Below are positions 31,249 through 42,285 of a DNA stretch of 64,000 bases, in pieces. This DNA is from Heterohyrax brucei (lineage: Eukaryota > Chordata > Mammalia > Hyracoidea > Procaviidae): the NCBI GenBank assembly GCA_028571685.1, contig CM053154.1, forward strand, positions 9,151,501 to 9,215,500. The letters are read 5' to 3'. Each line of letters begins with the position of its first letter. Positions within the stretch are counted from its first letter, which is position 1. The notes below the pieces were generated by a model. That model searched no databases. It had not been told where the DNA came from and saw only the letters and a list, made by a program, of their open reading frames with translations. Position numbers and translations under genes: made by a program.

Positions 31249-31964
31249 GACACCCTCTAACAAATGGCGAGGATGGCACAGGCCAGGCAGTGCTGCATTC
31301 TCTTGTACATAGGGGGGTTGTGACTCAGTACCAACAACATTCAGTGTATAAGACCTAAACGCTCCATTTTCACAGTGTGGGTTATTAGACACAGAATTCA
31401 CACACACTGAAAGAAAATCTTTCCTAAAAATAACTGACTATGTTGGGTAGAAATGCCGTTGAAGCAGGGAAGGGCCTGTCCCTGTCCCATCACCAGGCAC
31501 AGGTCAGTGGCTACAGTAGGAGCTGGTCTGCAGGGCTGACAGGACATGCTCTTAGAAGGCCTCCAGTAGCCAAAGATGTGAGTAATTTATGTGATGTTTA
31601 ACTAGCTCTTAAACAGTCGGTGTTTCTCATACGGTGACTGGGCTTCTGTATGTGAGAGACCAGGGACCAGGACTGTCCACTTGACTCAGTTATAGACAGT
31701 ACAGTGTTGTCAACTTAATACAGTGAGAAATCTCTGCCCTCGGCACTAAGCTGAACACAGCACGTAAAGAACCGGGCCTGCTCTAAGCCGCGGTACTAGG
31801 TAAGGAGACGAACTAATCTTCCAGGTGGGAGCCACCCTGAGTGAATGGGGAAGGGCCTCCCCCAGCATGAAACCAGCACCCAGGAGACAGACAGGGTGCA
31901 CTGGCTTCCTTCTGCCCCGAAGTATCTGTTTCTTAGCCATTGGGGACACACAGGGACTATTAAA
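31249..31964. other. Unassigned non-coding DNA
   Basis: Nothing recognised. Confidence 0.35.
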
Positions 31965-32083
31965 AGCCAGTCCCAGCTCTGACACACACTACAACATGGA
32001 TGAACCTTGAGAACGTGTGAAGTATGTCAGTCACTAAAGGACAAATACTGTATGATCTCATCTGTAGGCAATATCCAGAAGAG
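31965..32083 (+). mobile_element. L1 3' UTR fragment, plus strand
   Basis: CTACAACATGGATGAACCTT, AAAGGACAAATACTGTATGA and TCTCATCTGTAGGCAATATC follow the L1M 3' order. Confidence 0.75.
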
Positions 32084-32122
32084 GCAGCCGTAGCATTGAA
32101 CCATTATGCCATCAGGGTTTTC
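32084..32122 (-). mobile_element. AfroSINE head scrap, minus strand
   Basis: GCCGTAGCATTGAACCATTA followed by GCCATCAGGGTTTTC: only the 5' end of an AfroSINE remains. Confidence 0.6.
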
Positions 32123-33824
32123 AATTAACCATCACTGGACTGGGTTTCGTTTTGGATTGGACCCCAAAAGTTAGAGAAGTACTGGAAGAGAAAAGAAGAA
32201 AAGAACTCTGCATCTACCAGAAAGGCTGCTCCCTGGGGAAAAAGCAAGTTAAAGATCTCAGATGGCCAAGAGGCCTTTTACCTGTGATGGAAGGGGATGG
32301 GGGTGCGGGACAGGTGAGGACGGAGGGGACAGAGGTCCTGCTGGAAGGGAAGCAACTTCAGGCACATGGTGGAGGTGTCTGTCTGAGGGTTGAGGGTTTG
32401 GCTTCTGGAAATTTTTATTTTCAGAGGAAAATGATGAGGTCACTGAGGTGGGACACTGGGGAAGAAAACTCACAACTGGGTGGAAACAAAAAGGCCTTCC
32501 CGAGGATCCCCAGTGCTCCCCACATGGTTCCCATAGAGGTAGACATCCAGTAGGGGTAGAGAGCAATGACTCAGGTCTCAGCTGAGGGGATGAAGATGTG
32601 GGATCCATGCCCAGGTCAAAGCAGGCGGCAAGGAGAGATGCCTCCGTAAGAGAGAGACGTCATCTGCTGTGTTGCTGTAAGCATGCAAGCAGTGGCCATG
32701 GGTGGATTTGTTCCAAAGCCAGTGGAACCCCTCCTGTGATTAAGTTCAGGGCTACATGCCATTCATTCCTTCCTTCAATGAGAGGCCCTGATCACCTGTT
32801 CTGAGGCTTACAGCTTGGCATCCAGCTGTAGAAAGAAGAACCCACTCAGCTCTCCTGAAGTGCACAGACTCAAGCTCCAGGTGTAGAAGAATCACCCAGG
32901 AGTTTGTTCAGATGCAGATTTCTGGGCTCCACTCCCAGAGGGTCTGATGTGGCGGGTCCAAACTGGGGCCTGAGAACTACATTTCTAAATAACTCATATT
33001 CTAAGAGGAGCAAGCTTTGAGAAATGCTGGGCCCGGTGGGGATATGAAGGGGCAATCACTCAAGGCAGGGTATCAGGAATCTTCCAGAGACATTAGGTCC
33101 TACAATCAAGAGATATTGTACATAAACAGCTCCCACTTGTTGATTTTCAGCCTCATCTTCATCATGATCGTCAAACCAAATGAACTGAGCACATGAGATC
33201 ATGCTGTCAAGAGCCATAACAGAGCTAGTTGGATCACATCTCAAGTTTTCACTGAGACTCGCTAAGTCCAAGACTCCTGTTAGGGCTGCGGAGGGGTACA
33301 GGCCAGCGCAGTGCTCAGCCTGGTTGGTAGGGCTGGGGAAGGGTGTGGGCCAGCTGTAGCACTAAGCACCAGAATGAAATGGCTACGTAGAAGGAGAGGA
33401 GAAGTGAAGCCATCTAGAAAAATACCTGTTTCAATCGACTGGTCAGTCTAATCATCAGAGACCAGGTTCCAAAACTGAGCTGGGTTGTGGCAGAATTCGG
33501 GAGACCTAAACAGGGATCCTCTTGTTCAAGGGTCAAACCCCTCCCTTCTTCACATAATACCCATAGAAAGGACAGAGGATAATCTAACAGAACACTCAAA
33601 GAGAAGTAGCAGGACAGGGGGATGAACGATCCCCACGATCCTTGGTAGTCCAGAAAGCACAGAATGATCTAGCAAACGTGCCGAGCTGTAGCCGGCCAGC
33701 TAGTCCAAAAAGGCTCATGGACTCAGAAGCTGAGAGCAACAAGTCCTCCAGACAGAGGCCAAATGACACAGCCTCCACACACAGAAGTCTGTCTAAACGG
33801 CAACACCATTCCCCAAAAGGGCTG
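32123..33824. other. Unassigned non-coding DNA (1.7 kb)
   Basis: The 133-codon plus and 116-codon minus frames at 32.15-32.6 kb overlap each other and lack known motifs. Nothing else is recognised. Confidence 0.4.
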
Positions 33825-33930
33825 TGTGAGCTTGAACTTCCTTTGAGGGAAGTTTCCTCATCTATAAAATAACGAGGTTAGACAAGATACCATCAAGGGC
33901 CCAGGTACCTCTGGAAGTCTATAAAATTGT
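33825..33930 (-). mobile_element. MIR SINE fragment, minus strand
   Basis: AGTTTCCTCATCTATAAAAT, then GAGGTTAGACAAGATACCAT and GGTACCTCTGGAAGTCTAT. Confidence 0.65.
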
Positions 33931-34039
33931 TCTTATTTCCAAAAAAATAATGACAATTCTGAACCTTACTGGCCATAAGGGATTCTTGTTAAATCCATAA
34001 TAATTAAGAAAGAGAAGGACTAAAACCCTTACTGTATCC

Positions 34040-34236
34040 AAAACCAGTTGTTATCAAATAGATTCTGACTCACGGCAACCTCCTGGACTTCAGAGTACAA
34101 CTGTGCTCCCTCGGGTCATCAGGGGCTGATCGTCCCAAAGCAGATCTCCACACCTTTCTTCCAAAGCACCCCTGGGTAGGTGAGAACCACCAACCTTTCT
34201 GTTAGTACAAGAACGTTAACTGTATGTGCCACACAT
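34040..34236 (-). mobile_element. AfroSINE, long variant, minus strand
   Basis: AAACCAGTTGTTATCAAATA tail, GGGGCTGATCGTCCCAAAGC, CACCTTTCTTCCAAAGCACC insert and TTAACTGTATGTGCCACACA head; diverged. Confidence 0.8.
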
Positions 34237-34775
34237 GGGCTCTTTAAGTCTAAAAATGCTAAAGACAATTATCAAAATAAAAACTCTTGCATCCATCAGG
34301 CAGTCTAAAAAGGAGCTGAAGTGAACTTTAGGGGGCTATTGTCCCCCACCCAGCTCCACATGGAGGAATTCCACTCAAGCCGGGTATCTTCAGGACAATA
34401 GGACTTGGGGAAGTGAGTGGACCAATTTGCTCTAGGGAAAAGAACAGAGGGATTGCTCAGACTGCCCCTCCAGTGACACACCTTCAACTGGCTTCTCTGA
34501 CTTCCTTGTGGACAACAATTTCCTGAGGATGAAATTCTACAGCAGGAATCACAAGGGGATTCAAGAAGGTGAGGAATACCTGGCACAATTACCAGCTTGT
34601 CACTGTCACTACGAATTCACTAACAGGTGTACCGCATCCCAGAGCCCTGTGGTTGCCTCCTGCCTTGAGAAAGGGCTAGACCAGCTGAGGAAGGAAGCTC
34701 AGACCACAGGTTTCAGGTCACTTAGACTCCACGAGGATCAGTCTGATCTTACGTATCACTTGTCACACTGTCCTG
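34237..34775. other. Unassigned non-coding DNA
   Basis: Nothing recognised. Confidence 0.35.
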
Positions 34776-34869
34776 GAGCTCCAGCAGGTACACCCAGGGA
34801 GATGCCCAACAGACAGGCAAAAATCCACCTGCAGTAACAGCGGATGGTTCCATTCCAAGCCCTAAGACC
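34776..34869 (+). repeat. Local duplicate segment, copy 1 (94 bp)
   Basis: About 80 % identical without gaps to 36484-36577. Shared blocks are CAGCAGG.ACA, GAGATG.CCA.CAGACA, GCAAAAA.CCACCTGCAG and CAAG.CCTAA. The family is not recognised. Confidence 0.8.
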
Positions 34870-34944
34870 TGGAAACAATGCGAACGGCTGACACATGGTT
34901 TACACTCAGTTAAAGACACACTCAAAGGCGACACAGCGAGGGCC

Positions 34945-35150
34945 CTGTCAGACAGGCATTGGTTCTGTGATCTCGGAGTTGTGTGGGCCAGCTGTTTATC
35001 CTCTGTAAGCTGGAGTTTCCTCACCTGTGAAATGTGCACAAAGATACCAACTTCTCAGAAGTATCAAGAGAATTACAGGTCTTGTGAACAGTGAAACGAC
35101 AAGTGCAGCATCAGGCACAAAGCAGGGGCTCAGGAAGAGTGTGTGGCAGA
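34945..35150 (-). mobile_element. MIR SINE, minus strand
   Basis: GTTCTGTGATCTCGGAGTTG, GCTGGAGTTTCCTCACCTGT, GAAATGTGCACAAAGATACC and GCATCAGGCACAAAGCAGGG follow the reverse MIR order. Confidence 0.7.
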
Positions 35151-35515
35151 TGGTACCTCCCCAGAAATGTCCTTCAGACTTCTGGGACACTACCACTCCC
35201 TGTTATGTTGCGGAGTCTGCTTCACCTACCATTGAGCCCGGGAGCAGTTTTGTGGCTTTGATCAAGAGAAGAAGCAATTATGCAGGACATATGAGGCAAG
35301 AACAACAACAACAAATCACTGCCTTTCCTGAGACACGCACCTTGGAATCCCTGAGCTGCTGACGAGAAATCTGGCCACCTAGAAGTCATCATGCTGAGAG
35401 ACTGTGGGGAAAAAACCACACAGAGATTGAGAGAGGCATCCAGGGACCCTAACCACCATGTCTCTTGCTGTCTGAGGTACCAGATGGCAAGTGAAGCTCC
35501 AGCTGACTCCACTGC
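35151..35515. other. Unassigned non-coding DNA
   Basis: Nothing recognised. Confidence 0.35.
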
Positions 35516-35520
35516 CCACT

Positions 35521-36013
35521 TGTTATGGATTGTATTGTGTCCCCCCAAAATGTCTGTCAACTTGGCTAGTCCCCACTTCCCAGTATTGTGGGGTTATCCA
35601 CCATTTGTATTATAAATCCAGCCGCTATGTTGTTAATGAGTTAGGATTAGAAGCAGTTATATTAACGAGGCCGGACTCAAACTACAGGATTAGGTTGTAT
35701 CTTGAGTCAATTTCTTTTGAGATACAAAAAAGTGAGCAGAGACACAGGGGGACGTCATGTCAGCAAAAAAAGAAGAGCCAAAAACAAGTGCATCCTTTGA
35801 CCCAGGGTCCCTGTGCAGAGAAACAGCTAGTCCAAGGGAAGATGGACAACAAGGACCTTTCCCCTTAATCAACAAAGACAGAAAGCCTTCCCCTGGAGCT
35901 GGCACCCTGAATTTGGACATCTAGCCTCCTAAACTGTGACAAAATACATTTCTCTTTTGTGAAAGCCATCCACTTGCGGTATTTCCGTTAGAGCACACTG
36001 GGTGACTAAGATG
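35521..36013 (+). mobile_element. Solo MaLR-like LTR, plus strand
   Basis: Starts TGTTATGGATTGTATTGTGT and ends GGGTGACTAAGATG. The 5-bp repeat CCACT flanks it on both sides (35516-35520, 36014-36018). Near the 3' end it has CTGTGACAAAATACATTTCT and CCATCCACTTGCGGTATTTC, the MLT1-like layout also seen at 7.8 kb. No internal retroviral sequence. Confidence 0.85.
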
Positions 36014-36483
36014 CCACTCTCTGAGCCACCTCAGCTTATGCCAAGTAAGTGGGGTTTCTGAGCCCTGATTTGCCACAGATGCATAAGCAAAATCAGGGCT
36101 GCTGTCACTTTAAGCTTTGGCCTGGTTGGTGGTACAGTCTTAGACAGTTGGAACAACAGGAAGCTGTCAGGGCTGCTCCTTCTTATTCTACATAAGAAGA
36201 TGCATGGAAGGGGCATGGGGCTGGGCTTGGAGGAGACAGAGAATAAGAACACCTGGCAGGAATCTGGGGAAAACTCCAGAAATCCTGCCTCGAGCCTATT
36301 TCAAGCTTTGATGGAGGTGTATCATTCTCAGAATTATCTCAGATGGTTACCTGGGCAGCAGGACATGGAAAATACCCACAAAATTAGTGAGAGGGCTGGA
36401 AGAGACATTTGAGACCTTTCCCATGATTGCCCAAAGTAAAGAAGAGAGCAAACCAGTGCAAGGCATTTCTGACATTAGCCCTT
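36014..36483. other. Unassigned non-coding DNA
   Basis: Nothing recognised. Confidence 0.35.
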
Positions 36484-36577
36484 GAGTCCCAGCAGGGACA
36501 GCCAGAGAGATGGCCAGCAGACAAGCAAAAACCCACCTGCAGCAACAGCACCTGGTCCCATTTCAAGTCCTAACCCC
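36484..36577 (+). repeat. Local duplicate segment, copy 2 (94 bp)
   Basis: Partner of 34776-34869 in the same orientation, 1.7 kb apart. It directly precedes a hAT-like transposon fragment. Confidence 0.8.
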
Positions 36578-36790
36578 ACGGTCAGCAAACGACAGCCCAT
36601 GGGCCAAATCCAGCTTGCTGCCTCTTTTGTAAATAAAGTGTTTGTGGACCTTGGCCATGCTAATTTATTTCTATATTGTCTATGGCTGCTTTGGCACTGC
36701 AAACAGCAGAATTGAGTAGCTGCAACAGAGACCACTGGGCCCACAGAGCCTAAAACATTTATTATCTGATCCTTACAGAGAAGGTTTACT
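36578..36790 (+). mobile_element. hAT-type DNA transposon fragment
   Basis: GGTCAGCAAACGACAGCCCA, GGGCCAAATCCAGCTTGCTG, TTTGTAAATAAAGTGTTTGT, TTGTCTATGGCTGCTTTGG and GCAACAGAGACCACTGGGCC are the blocks of a widespread mammalian non-autonomous hAT-like repeat. The precise family name is uncertain. A second copy lies at 46.96 kb. Confidence 0.6.
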
Positions 36791-38284
36791 TGTTCCTACC
36801 CAAGCTATCAAAAGTGAAACCCTAGGAAAAAAGATGGCCCTGTCCTGGGGACGCCCTGCTGGGAAAGGGCGTTGGGATACGTGCACACCACACCAGTCGT
36901 CCACTGAGTCACTGAGGGCGAACGCACCGCAGGTTCCCAGCTCTGCCCTGGAAACGCCAGGAGGAATCTGCATGGCGCCCGCTCTTCTCTAGGCGACAGT
37001 GCATGGAGGAGACAACCACGCAGTCACATGACGATAGCAGAGTAGGAGGTACAAGCAGAAGCCCAGCTTGCAGGAGTCTGGCAGGCAGCTCCACTTAGGG
37101 GTAGACTGACCAGGGGACTTCCTGGAGTGAGGACAGTGGCACAGGATCCTGAGGACTGAGCAGGAGACGGGGACACACAGAGGCAGGGGGAGGGCATGTC
37201 TGGGCAGAGAGACGCACAAGGGCAGAACGCAGAGGGCGCAGGGCAGCTAGAAGCAGGCGGGTGAGGTTGGTCTGCAGGAGCTTGTGGTAGGAGGCAGGAG
37301 ATCTCAAGAGAGGAGTAGCAAAGGGAGGCGAGCCCAGGCAACAGAAGGCAGGCAGAGGATGGAGCACAGGAGCCAGAGCATTGCCACCGTGGCTGGAAGG
37401 TGTAACTCACTTAGATGGGGAAGGAGCAAGAGCAGAATCCCACAGACTGTGCCTACCAGCTCCAAGACACTGAGATTCTAACCCAGTCTGTTCTCCTGTC
37501 TTCCTCCCTGTGTGCCCACCCTGGGCCCCTGGCCCCAGACCCTGGTCCCCTGGCCCCGCGTTGATATCTTGTCATGCAATGAGGGCAATTCCTGCATTGC
37601 ACCTGGGGACCGCTAACCAGGAGTGTGCTCAGCATCCTTCCTGCCTTTACAGCTTTCATCTCAGGTCAGCTTTCAGGCAGGAAACAAAGAGTTGCCAGGT
37701 ATCTCTGTGGGGGAGGGTACAGCCACATGACATGTGCCATCTTCAGGTGAGCCGCAGGTGACTGGTGCCCTTGAAACCACTCCCTGAAAATGCACACAGT
37801 GACCACATCAGGGCACACGTCCTCCAGAACAAGCAGGCCTTTGTCAACAGGCCTAGGATGTGGGAACCAGCAGAGAACACGCATTTCATCTCTGGGGGAA
37901 ACATGACGAATTTAAACTTGAGGGCAGCCGGAGCTCCGAGCCCCTGCATTTCTGCACATTGCTGCTTTAAAATACATCATCTTCCCGCTCTCCGTTCATT
38001 AGAAGCAAGTAACTTCACTGCTGTTCCCATCACTAAAAAATACAGAGGCCATGCATGACAATGATCCTAGCTATCACAACCCTATGTGTGCAACTACTAT
38101 TATTGCTTTTGCCTAAAAGACTATGAGGTCTGAGTTACTCCTGAGTTGCTACTCTGAAAACCCTTCCGCATGTCAGCTGGGACATGCTCTTGCACAGCGT
38201 GCTGAGGGCTGGACACAGCCCGCAGAGCAGCTAGCTGTCCGCCATGAGCCTGGCTTTCTCCGCGTCAAGTGGGAGGCGATGTCT
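36791..38284. other. Unassigned non-coding DNA (1.5 kb), purine-rich middle
   Basis: 37.1-37.4 kb is G/A-rich (GGGCAGAGAGACGCACAAGG type) and gives overlapping long minus-strand frames from low complexity. No exon is supported. Confidence 0.4.
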
Positions 38285-38430
38285 GAGGAAGGGACAAGCT
38301 CTCAGCTTGGGTTCAAGTCCCATCTCTGCCCGAGAGTCCCAGGTGACAGCAGGCAGCAAGTCCTCAGACCTCTGTGAGCCTCGGTTTCCTCACCTGCAAA
38401 ATGAGAAGCTGGGCAATCTTTAAGTCCTTT
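38285..38430 (-). mobile_element. MIR SINE, minus strand
   Basis: TTGGGTTCAAGTCCCATCTC, GCAAGTCCTCAGACCTCTGT, GAGCCTCGGTTTCCTCACCT, GCAAAATGAGAAGCTGGGC: a clear reverse MIR. Confidence 0.85.
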
Positions 38431-38479
38431 TTGCAACAAGCCTGTTGGCTTCCTTTCCCAAATAAAACAAGTTAAATTT

Positions 38480-38720
38480 TAAAAAATGCAACCAAATGTG
38501 GGGTCCAACTGATGACAGCAAGCCAAAAGTTTCAACAGGAAGCTTGGAGGCAGCAAGTTAATTCTTATGGGAGAGGAACAATTCAGAAAAGGAGGGTGAA
38601 AGTGGGTCTACAACTTGATGGGTATTATCAGTCACTGAATTAACTGCACAGGTAGAAACTGTAGAATTGGTGTTATGTTTCTGCTGCGCATGTTTCCAAC
38701 AAGAAATATATATACTTTAT
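38480..38720 (+). mobile_element. L1 3' UTR end, plus strand
   Basis: GGAACAATTCAGAAAAGGAG, GGTGAAAGTGGGTCTACAAC, GTCACTGAATTAACTGCACA, GGTAGAAACTGTAGAATTGG: the same L1 3' terminus as at 22.8 and 42.0 kb. Confidence 0.75.
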
Positions 38721-38782
38721 ACATATGAGTGTAAAATATTTAAAATAATACTTGGCTTAACATAAACATATGTACATATTTA

Positions 38783-38993
38783 AAAAGCTTTTTGCCGTTG
38801 AGCTGACTCTGACCCATGGTAATCCCATGGATGTCCAAGTATAACTAACTATGCTTCATGAGGTTTTCAAGGGCTGATTTTTTGAAAGGAGATCACCAGG
38901 CCTTTCTTCTGTATCACTTCTAGGTGGACCCAAACGGCCACCTTTTCAGTAAGTAGCCAAGAGTGTTAGCCGTTTGCACCATCCAGGGACTCC
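38783..38993 (-). mobile_element. AfroSINE, long variant, minus strand
   Basis: Tail TTTTTGCCGTTGAGCTGACT, GGTTTTCAAGGGCTGATTTT, CACCAGGCCTTTCTTCTGTA insert and head GTTAGCCGTTTGCACCATCC. Good match along its length. Confidence 0.9.
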
Positions 38994-39384
38994 AAATTAA
39001 AAAAATCAAATCCTGTTAAAACCGTGGCATGCTGATCCTCAGAGCTGGGAAGCGTGACCGCTTTCAGAGGCTCAGGGAAACCTGGCTGCATTCCCGTGCA
39101 TTGTGAGTCCCTTGGAAAAATGTGTAATTAGGTCCAGCTTCTCTAGGTGGCAGCCTCTTGCTAACTAAGATCCAAGGGAAAAGGCTTCTGCCGGCTTACA
39201 CTTTTTCAGCAAATGGAGCAGGACGAAAAGGAAACTGAAGCTAGACAATTAGGTATTTATCTTCAAGAGGCAAAGGTGTCTTCCCTAGACCAACGTGGGC
39301 ATTGACAACGTTTCATCTTAAAAATAAAAAAGTGCGTTTCTACCATAGTTCTTCACAAACCATACTGTCACTGTCGTTGACCTT
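38994..39384. other. Unassigned non-coding DNA
   Basis: Nothing recognised. Confidence 0.35.
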
Positions 39385-39880
39385 AAAACCCCACCCAGCC
39401 CAGTGCCAGCCTCACAGTCATGGCTAAGTTCAAGTTCACTGTAGCAGCCACTGGGTCAGCCCATCTCACTGAGGGTCCTCCTCTTCTTCACTGACCCCTA
39501 CTTGACCATGCGTGGTGCCTTCCCAAGGACTGGCACCTCATCATCACAGGCCCAGAGTAGGCATGACAAAGTCTCACCATTCTCACTTCTAAGGAATGTT
39601 CTGGTTGGACTTCTTCCAGAACAAATCTGTTTATTCTTCTGGAAGTCCATGGTCTATTCAACATTCCCCAGCAACGTCATGATTCAAAGGCATTAACTCT
39701 TCTTCGGTCTTCCTTATTCATTGGCCAGCCTTCACATGCACGTAAGACAACTGAGAACACCATGGCTTGGGTCAGGGGCATCTTGGTCCTTAAAGTGACA
39801 TCTTTGCTTTTTAACTCTTTAAAGAGGTCTTGTGTAGCAAATTTGCCCAGTGATATTTGTTGCCTGCTGCTTCTCTAGGT
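39385..39880 (-). mobile_element. RTE LINE 3' part, minus strand
   Basis: Antisense of the RTE polyprotein C-terminus: CACTGGGTCAGCCCATCTCA, GAGGGTCCTCCTCTTCTTCA, TTGGACTTCTTCCAGAACAA, ATTCATTGGCCAGCCTTCAC, CATGGCTTGGGTCAGGGGCA, TTTAAAGAGGTCTTGTGTAG. It reaches further 5' in the element than the 9.75 kb copy. Frames are broken. Confidence 0.88.
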
Positions 39881-40174
39881 AGAAGAATATGTATTCTGCT
39901 ACCAAAAATGTAACTTCTGAAATACTATCACTTGACCATTTAATCTTGGGGCATAAATGCCATGCAGTAGGCGGGCTTTCTCGGAAGATCTTCTAGCAAT
40001 GCCCCTCCTCCCACCTTGAGTGCCCCCCCCCGTGCCACTCGGGTATGACACCTGGAGCCTTTGTGATGTTGCACATTGTTCTTAAAATGATCCAGGTTGG
40101 GTCTTTCATTCTCATTTTATGAGCCTCACGCAACCAGGTGGAATTTATGTTCAAAAGTTTACTCCATTTAAAAA

Positions 40175-40260
40175 AGAATTCGCCTTCACTGATAATCAAA
40201 GACACTCCAATTAAAACCATGAGATACCATTACCTCCCGATTCAAAAAACTTTACTGAAT
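40175..40260 (+). mobile_element. L1 ORF2 scrap, plus strand
   Basis: TCACTGATAATCAAAGACAC and ACCATGAGATACCATTACCT recall the L1 ORF2 C-terminal part. The next SINE interrupts it. Confidence 0.6.
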
Positions 40261-40263
40261 GGC

Positions 40264-40426
40264 ATCCCCCAAACCAAACCCGCTGCTGTAGGGTTGATAC
40301 TGATGCATAGCAACCCTATAGGATGGAGCAGAACTGCCCTGTGGGCAAGGAGCAGCTGTTGGATTTGAACTGCTGACCTTTTGGTTAGCAGCCAAACACT
40401 TAACCACTACACCACCAGGGCTCCCC
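40264..40426 (-). mobile_element. AfroSINE, minus strand
   Basis: Tail CCAAACCCGCTGCTGTAGGG, body ACCCTATAGGATGGAGCAGA (shortened) and head ACCACTACACCACCAGGGCT. CTGAATG occurs on both sides (40254-40260, 40427-40433), a likely short target-site duplication. Confidence 0.9.
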
Positions 40427-40589
40427 TGAATGATAAGTATCAGCCAAACTACATGAAGTGGTCATTTCTTGTAAGTCAGCTGTGGCCAGTCAAAATCAAG
40501 AGTTTCCTAGGATTCAGCCTACATGCCAGAGTCAATGCCAGTGCTGGGGCCTGTCGTACAGGGCTCATGGTCCAGTAGTTAACAGCCAG

Positions 40590-41160
40590 GCAGCCGGTAA
40601 TTTTAATGTGGGAGTGGGCACTGTACTAAGGGCAGAGCAGGCTGCTCAGAGACATAAAACAGAGAAGCTGACCCAGAGAAGTAGTAAAAGTCTTCTTGGA
40701 GGAAGAGACGGCCAAGCGGAGACAGGAGAGAGGACAGAAAGGTTTTTCTCCTGGGTGAAGAAGTGTCGATGGGCCAGGCCAGGGGATGGTGGACGCAGGA
40801 ACTGCTGGCGAGAGCAACACCACAGCTGGAGGCCCTGAAAGTTCCCCAGTGTGCCTAGATCAGGAAGGGACGAGAAGCAGGGGACAAGCCAGCTGTGAGG
40901 GGCTTTCACAGCCATGACAGAAGGGGTGGGCTTCATCCTGAGCCCAACAAGAGCAACAGAGGAGACCAAAGCTGAGAAATGACAGGACTGGATACGCCAC
41001 CAGAAAGGCACCCCATCTGACTCTAGTGTACAGGACGGAGTCAGTGAGCAAGCGCTGGGCGGGAGACAGAGGAGGTAAGAGGTGGCGGGGGCCACGGAGA
41101 CAAGGAGGTGGCGGGGCGGCGTGGAGGAGATGGGGTCTACGGGCTGTAGGCATTGATGGG
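40590..41160 (+). mobile_element. L2 LINE 3' fragment, plus strand
   Basis: CTTGGAGGAAGAGACGGCCA, GAGGGGCTTTCACAGCCATG, GGTGGGCTTCATCCTGAGCC and GCTGAGAAATGACAGGACTG follow the order of the old L2 3' region. The later GGTGGCGGGG-rich part may be its continuation. Confidence 0.55.
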
Positions 41161-41929
41161 ACGCGCGAGAGAGAAGTGAGAAGGAAGTGTCTGTCCCCGC
41201 TGGTGCCCACTCTCCTGGGGAGAAAGGATGTGGGGAGGAAATGAGTTCACTTCACGCGTGTTGCATGAACAGCTTCAGCAGTCCCCTGGAGGGGATGTGC
41301 AGACAGCAGTTGCATCCACAGGCCTGACACTCAACGCGGAAACACTGAGGTTAGATGAGAATGCGGAACAACGCCCAGAGAGTGGCCCCCAACCCTGCTG
41401 GGCCCGGCAACCACTGGGCTCCCAGTAACAGAGAATCGATGAGACTCAACTCAGCGCACTGCAGAATCTCAAGGTGGTTGCTGTATCTTTAATCAGACTC
41501 CCAGCAGATAGACCGAGCCAGTCTGGGGACCAAGTAGTATAGAAACGCCACTCTTGAGTGGCGTCAGTGAGTAGAAACTCCACTCTTGGTATAAAGTGAG
41601 AAGATAACAATGCCTAAATTGAAGCATCTTACAAAGGTTGTTTTTTTCTTAAAATATGAATTATCAGTATTGGTGAGGGTCAAGTCTAGTGGGCCACATG
41701 TTGAACTGTAAGTCTAAAGATCTAAAACAAAGACAGAAACTCCAGAGAAGAAACCCTATTTCTTTCCTTCCTCTTGAAATGCCCTGAATGACTACAGCAA
41801 AGAGTGGACGACTCAACTAGTCTTCTGACACAGAGACTTTTCCATCATAATCTGCATTTACAATGGAGCCCAAACAAGGCAGGGTAAAGCCGCACAGCAC
41901 GCTCAGGGGAGCTGAGTTTATCTAACAGG
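41161..41929. other. Unassigned non-coding DNA with a short palindrome
   Basis: Contains an inverted repeat ACGCCACTC TT GAGTGGCGT (41545-41564), followed about 30 bp later by a diverged copy of its left half. Nothing else is recognised. Confidence 0.4.
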
Positions 41930-42285
41930 GCAAACACGGTCCAAAGAAACCATCAACCCCTGAAGTCTTCTTAAAATCAAACAACAGTTTAGCTTAACTA
42001 GTCAAGAATGTCTTACCTTGAGCATCATGTTCTTTTAAGATCTGTCTACAGGGCATCAAATTGAAACAGCAACTTGAAAAGTTAGCTAGAATCCTTAGGG
42101 GAACACTGAACTTACGTTAAGGGAGAAGGAACAACCCAGACAAGGACGGTGACAACGGTTGCACAACCCAAAGAATGTCCTCATGTCCCTGAATGGTAGA
42201 AACTGTTGAATTGCTGTGCATGCTGCTGGGTGTGTTTTCAGTGACAAAAAAATTAAAGGAAGAAGAAATTGTAAAGGAGCTTAAT
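41930..42285 (+). mobile_element. L1 3' UTR end, plus strand
   Basis: CCTGAAGTCTTCTTAAAATC, AGTTTAGCTTAACTAGTCAA, TTCTTTTAAGATCTGTCTAC, GGGAGAAGGAACAACCCAGA and GGTAGAAACTGTTGAATTGC are in elephant-type L1 order, ending in an A-rich stretch. Confidence 0.78.

Noticed and set aside
37024-37410. 128-codon minus-strand frame rich in proline, serine and cysteine
   Set aside because: Arises from a purine-rich low-complexity tract on the plus strand; no domain.
41030-41180. GC-rich stretch as a CpG island promoter
   Set aside because: Short, GGTGGCGGGG-type low complexity next to an L2 fragment, with no exon or core promoter elements.
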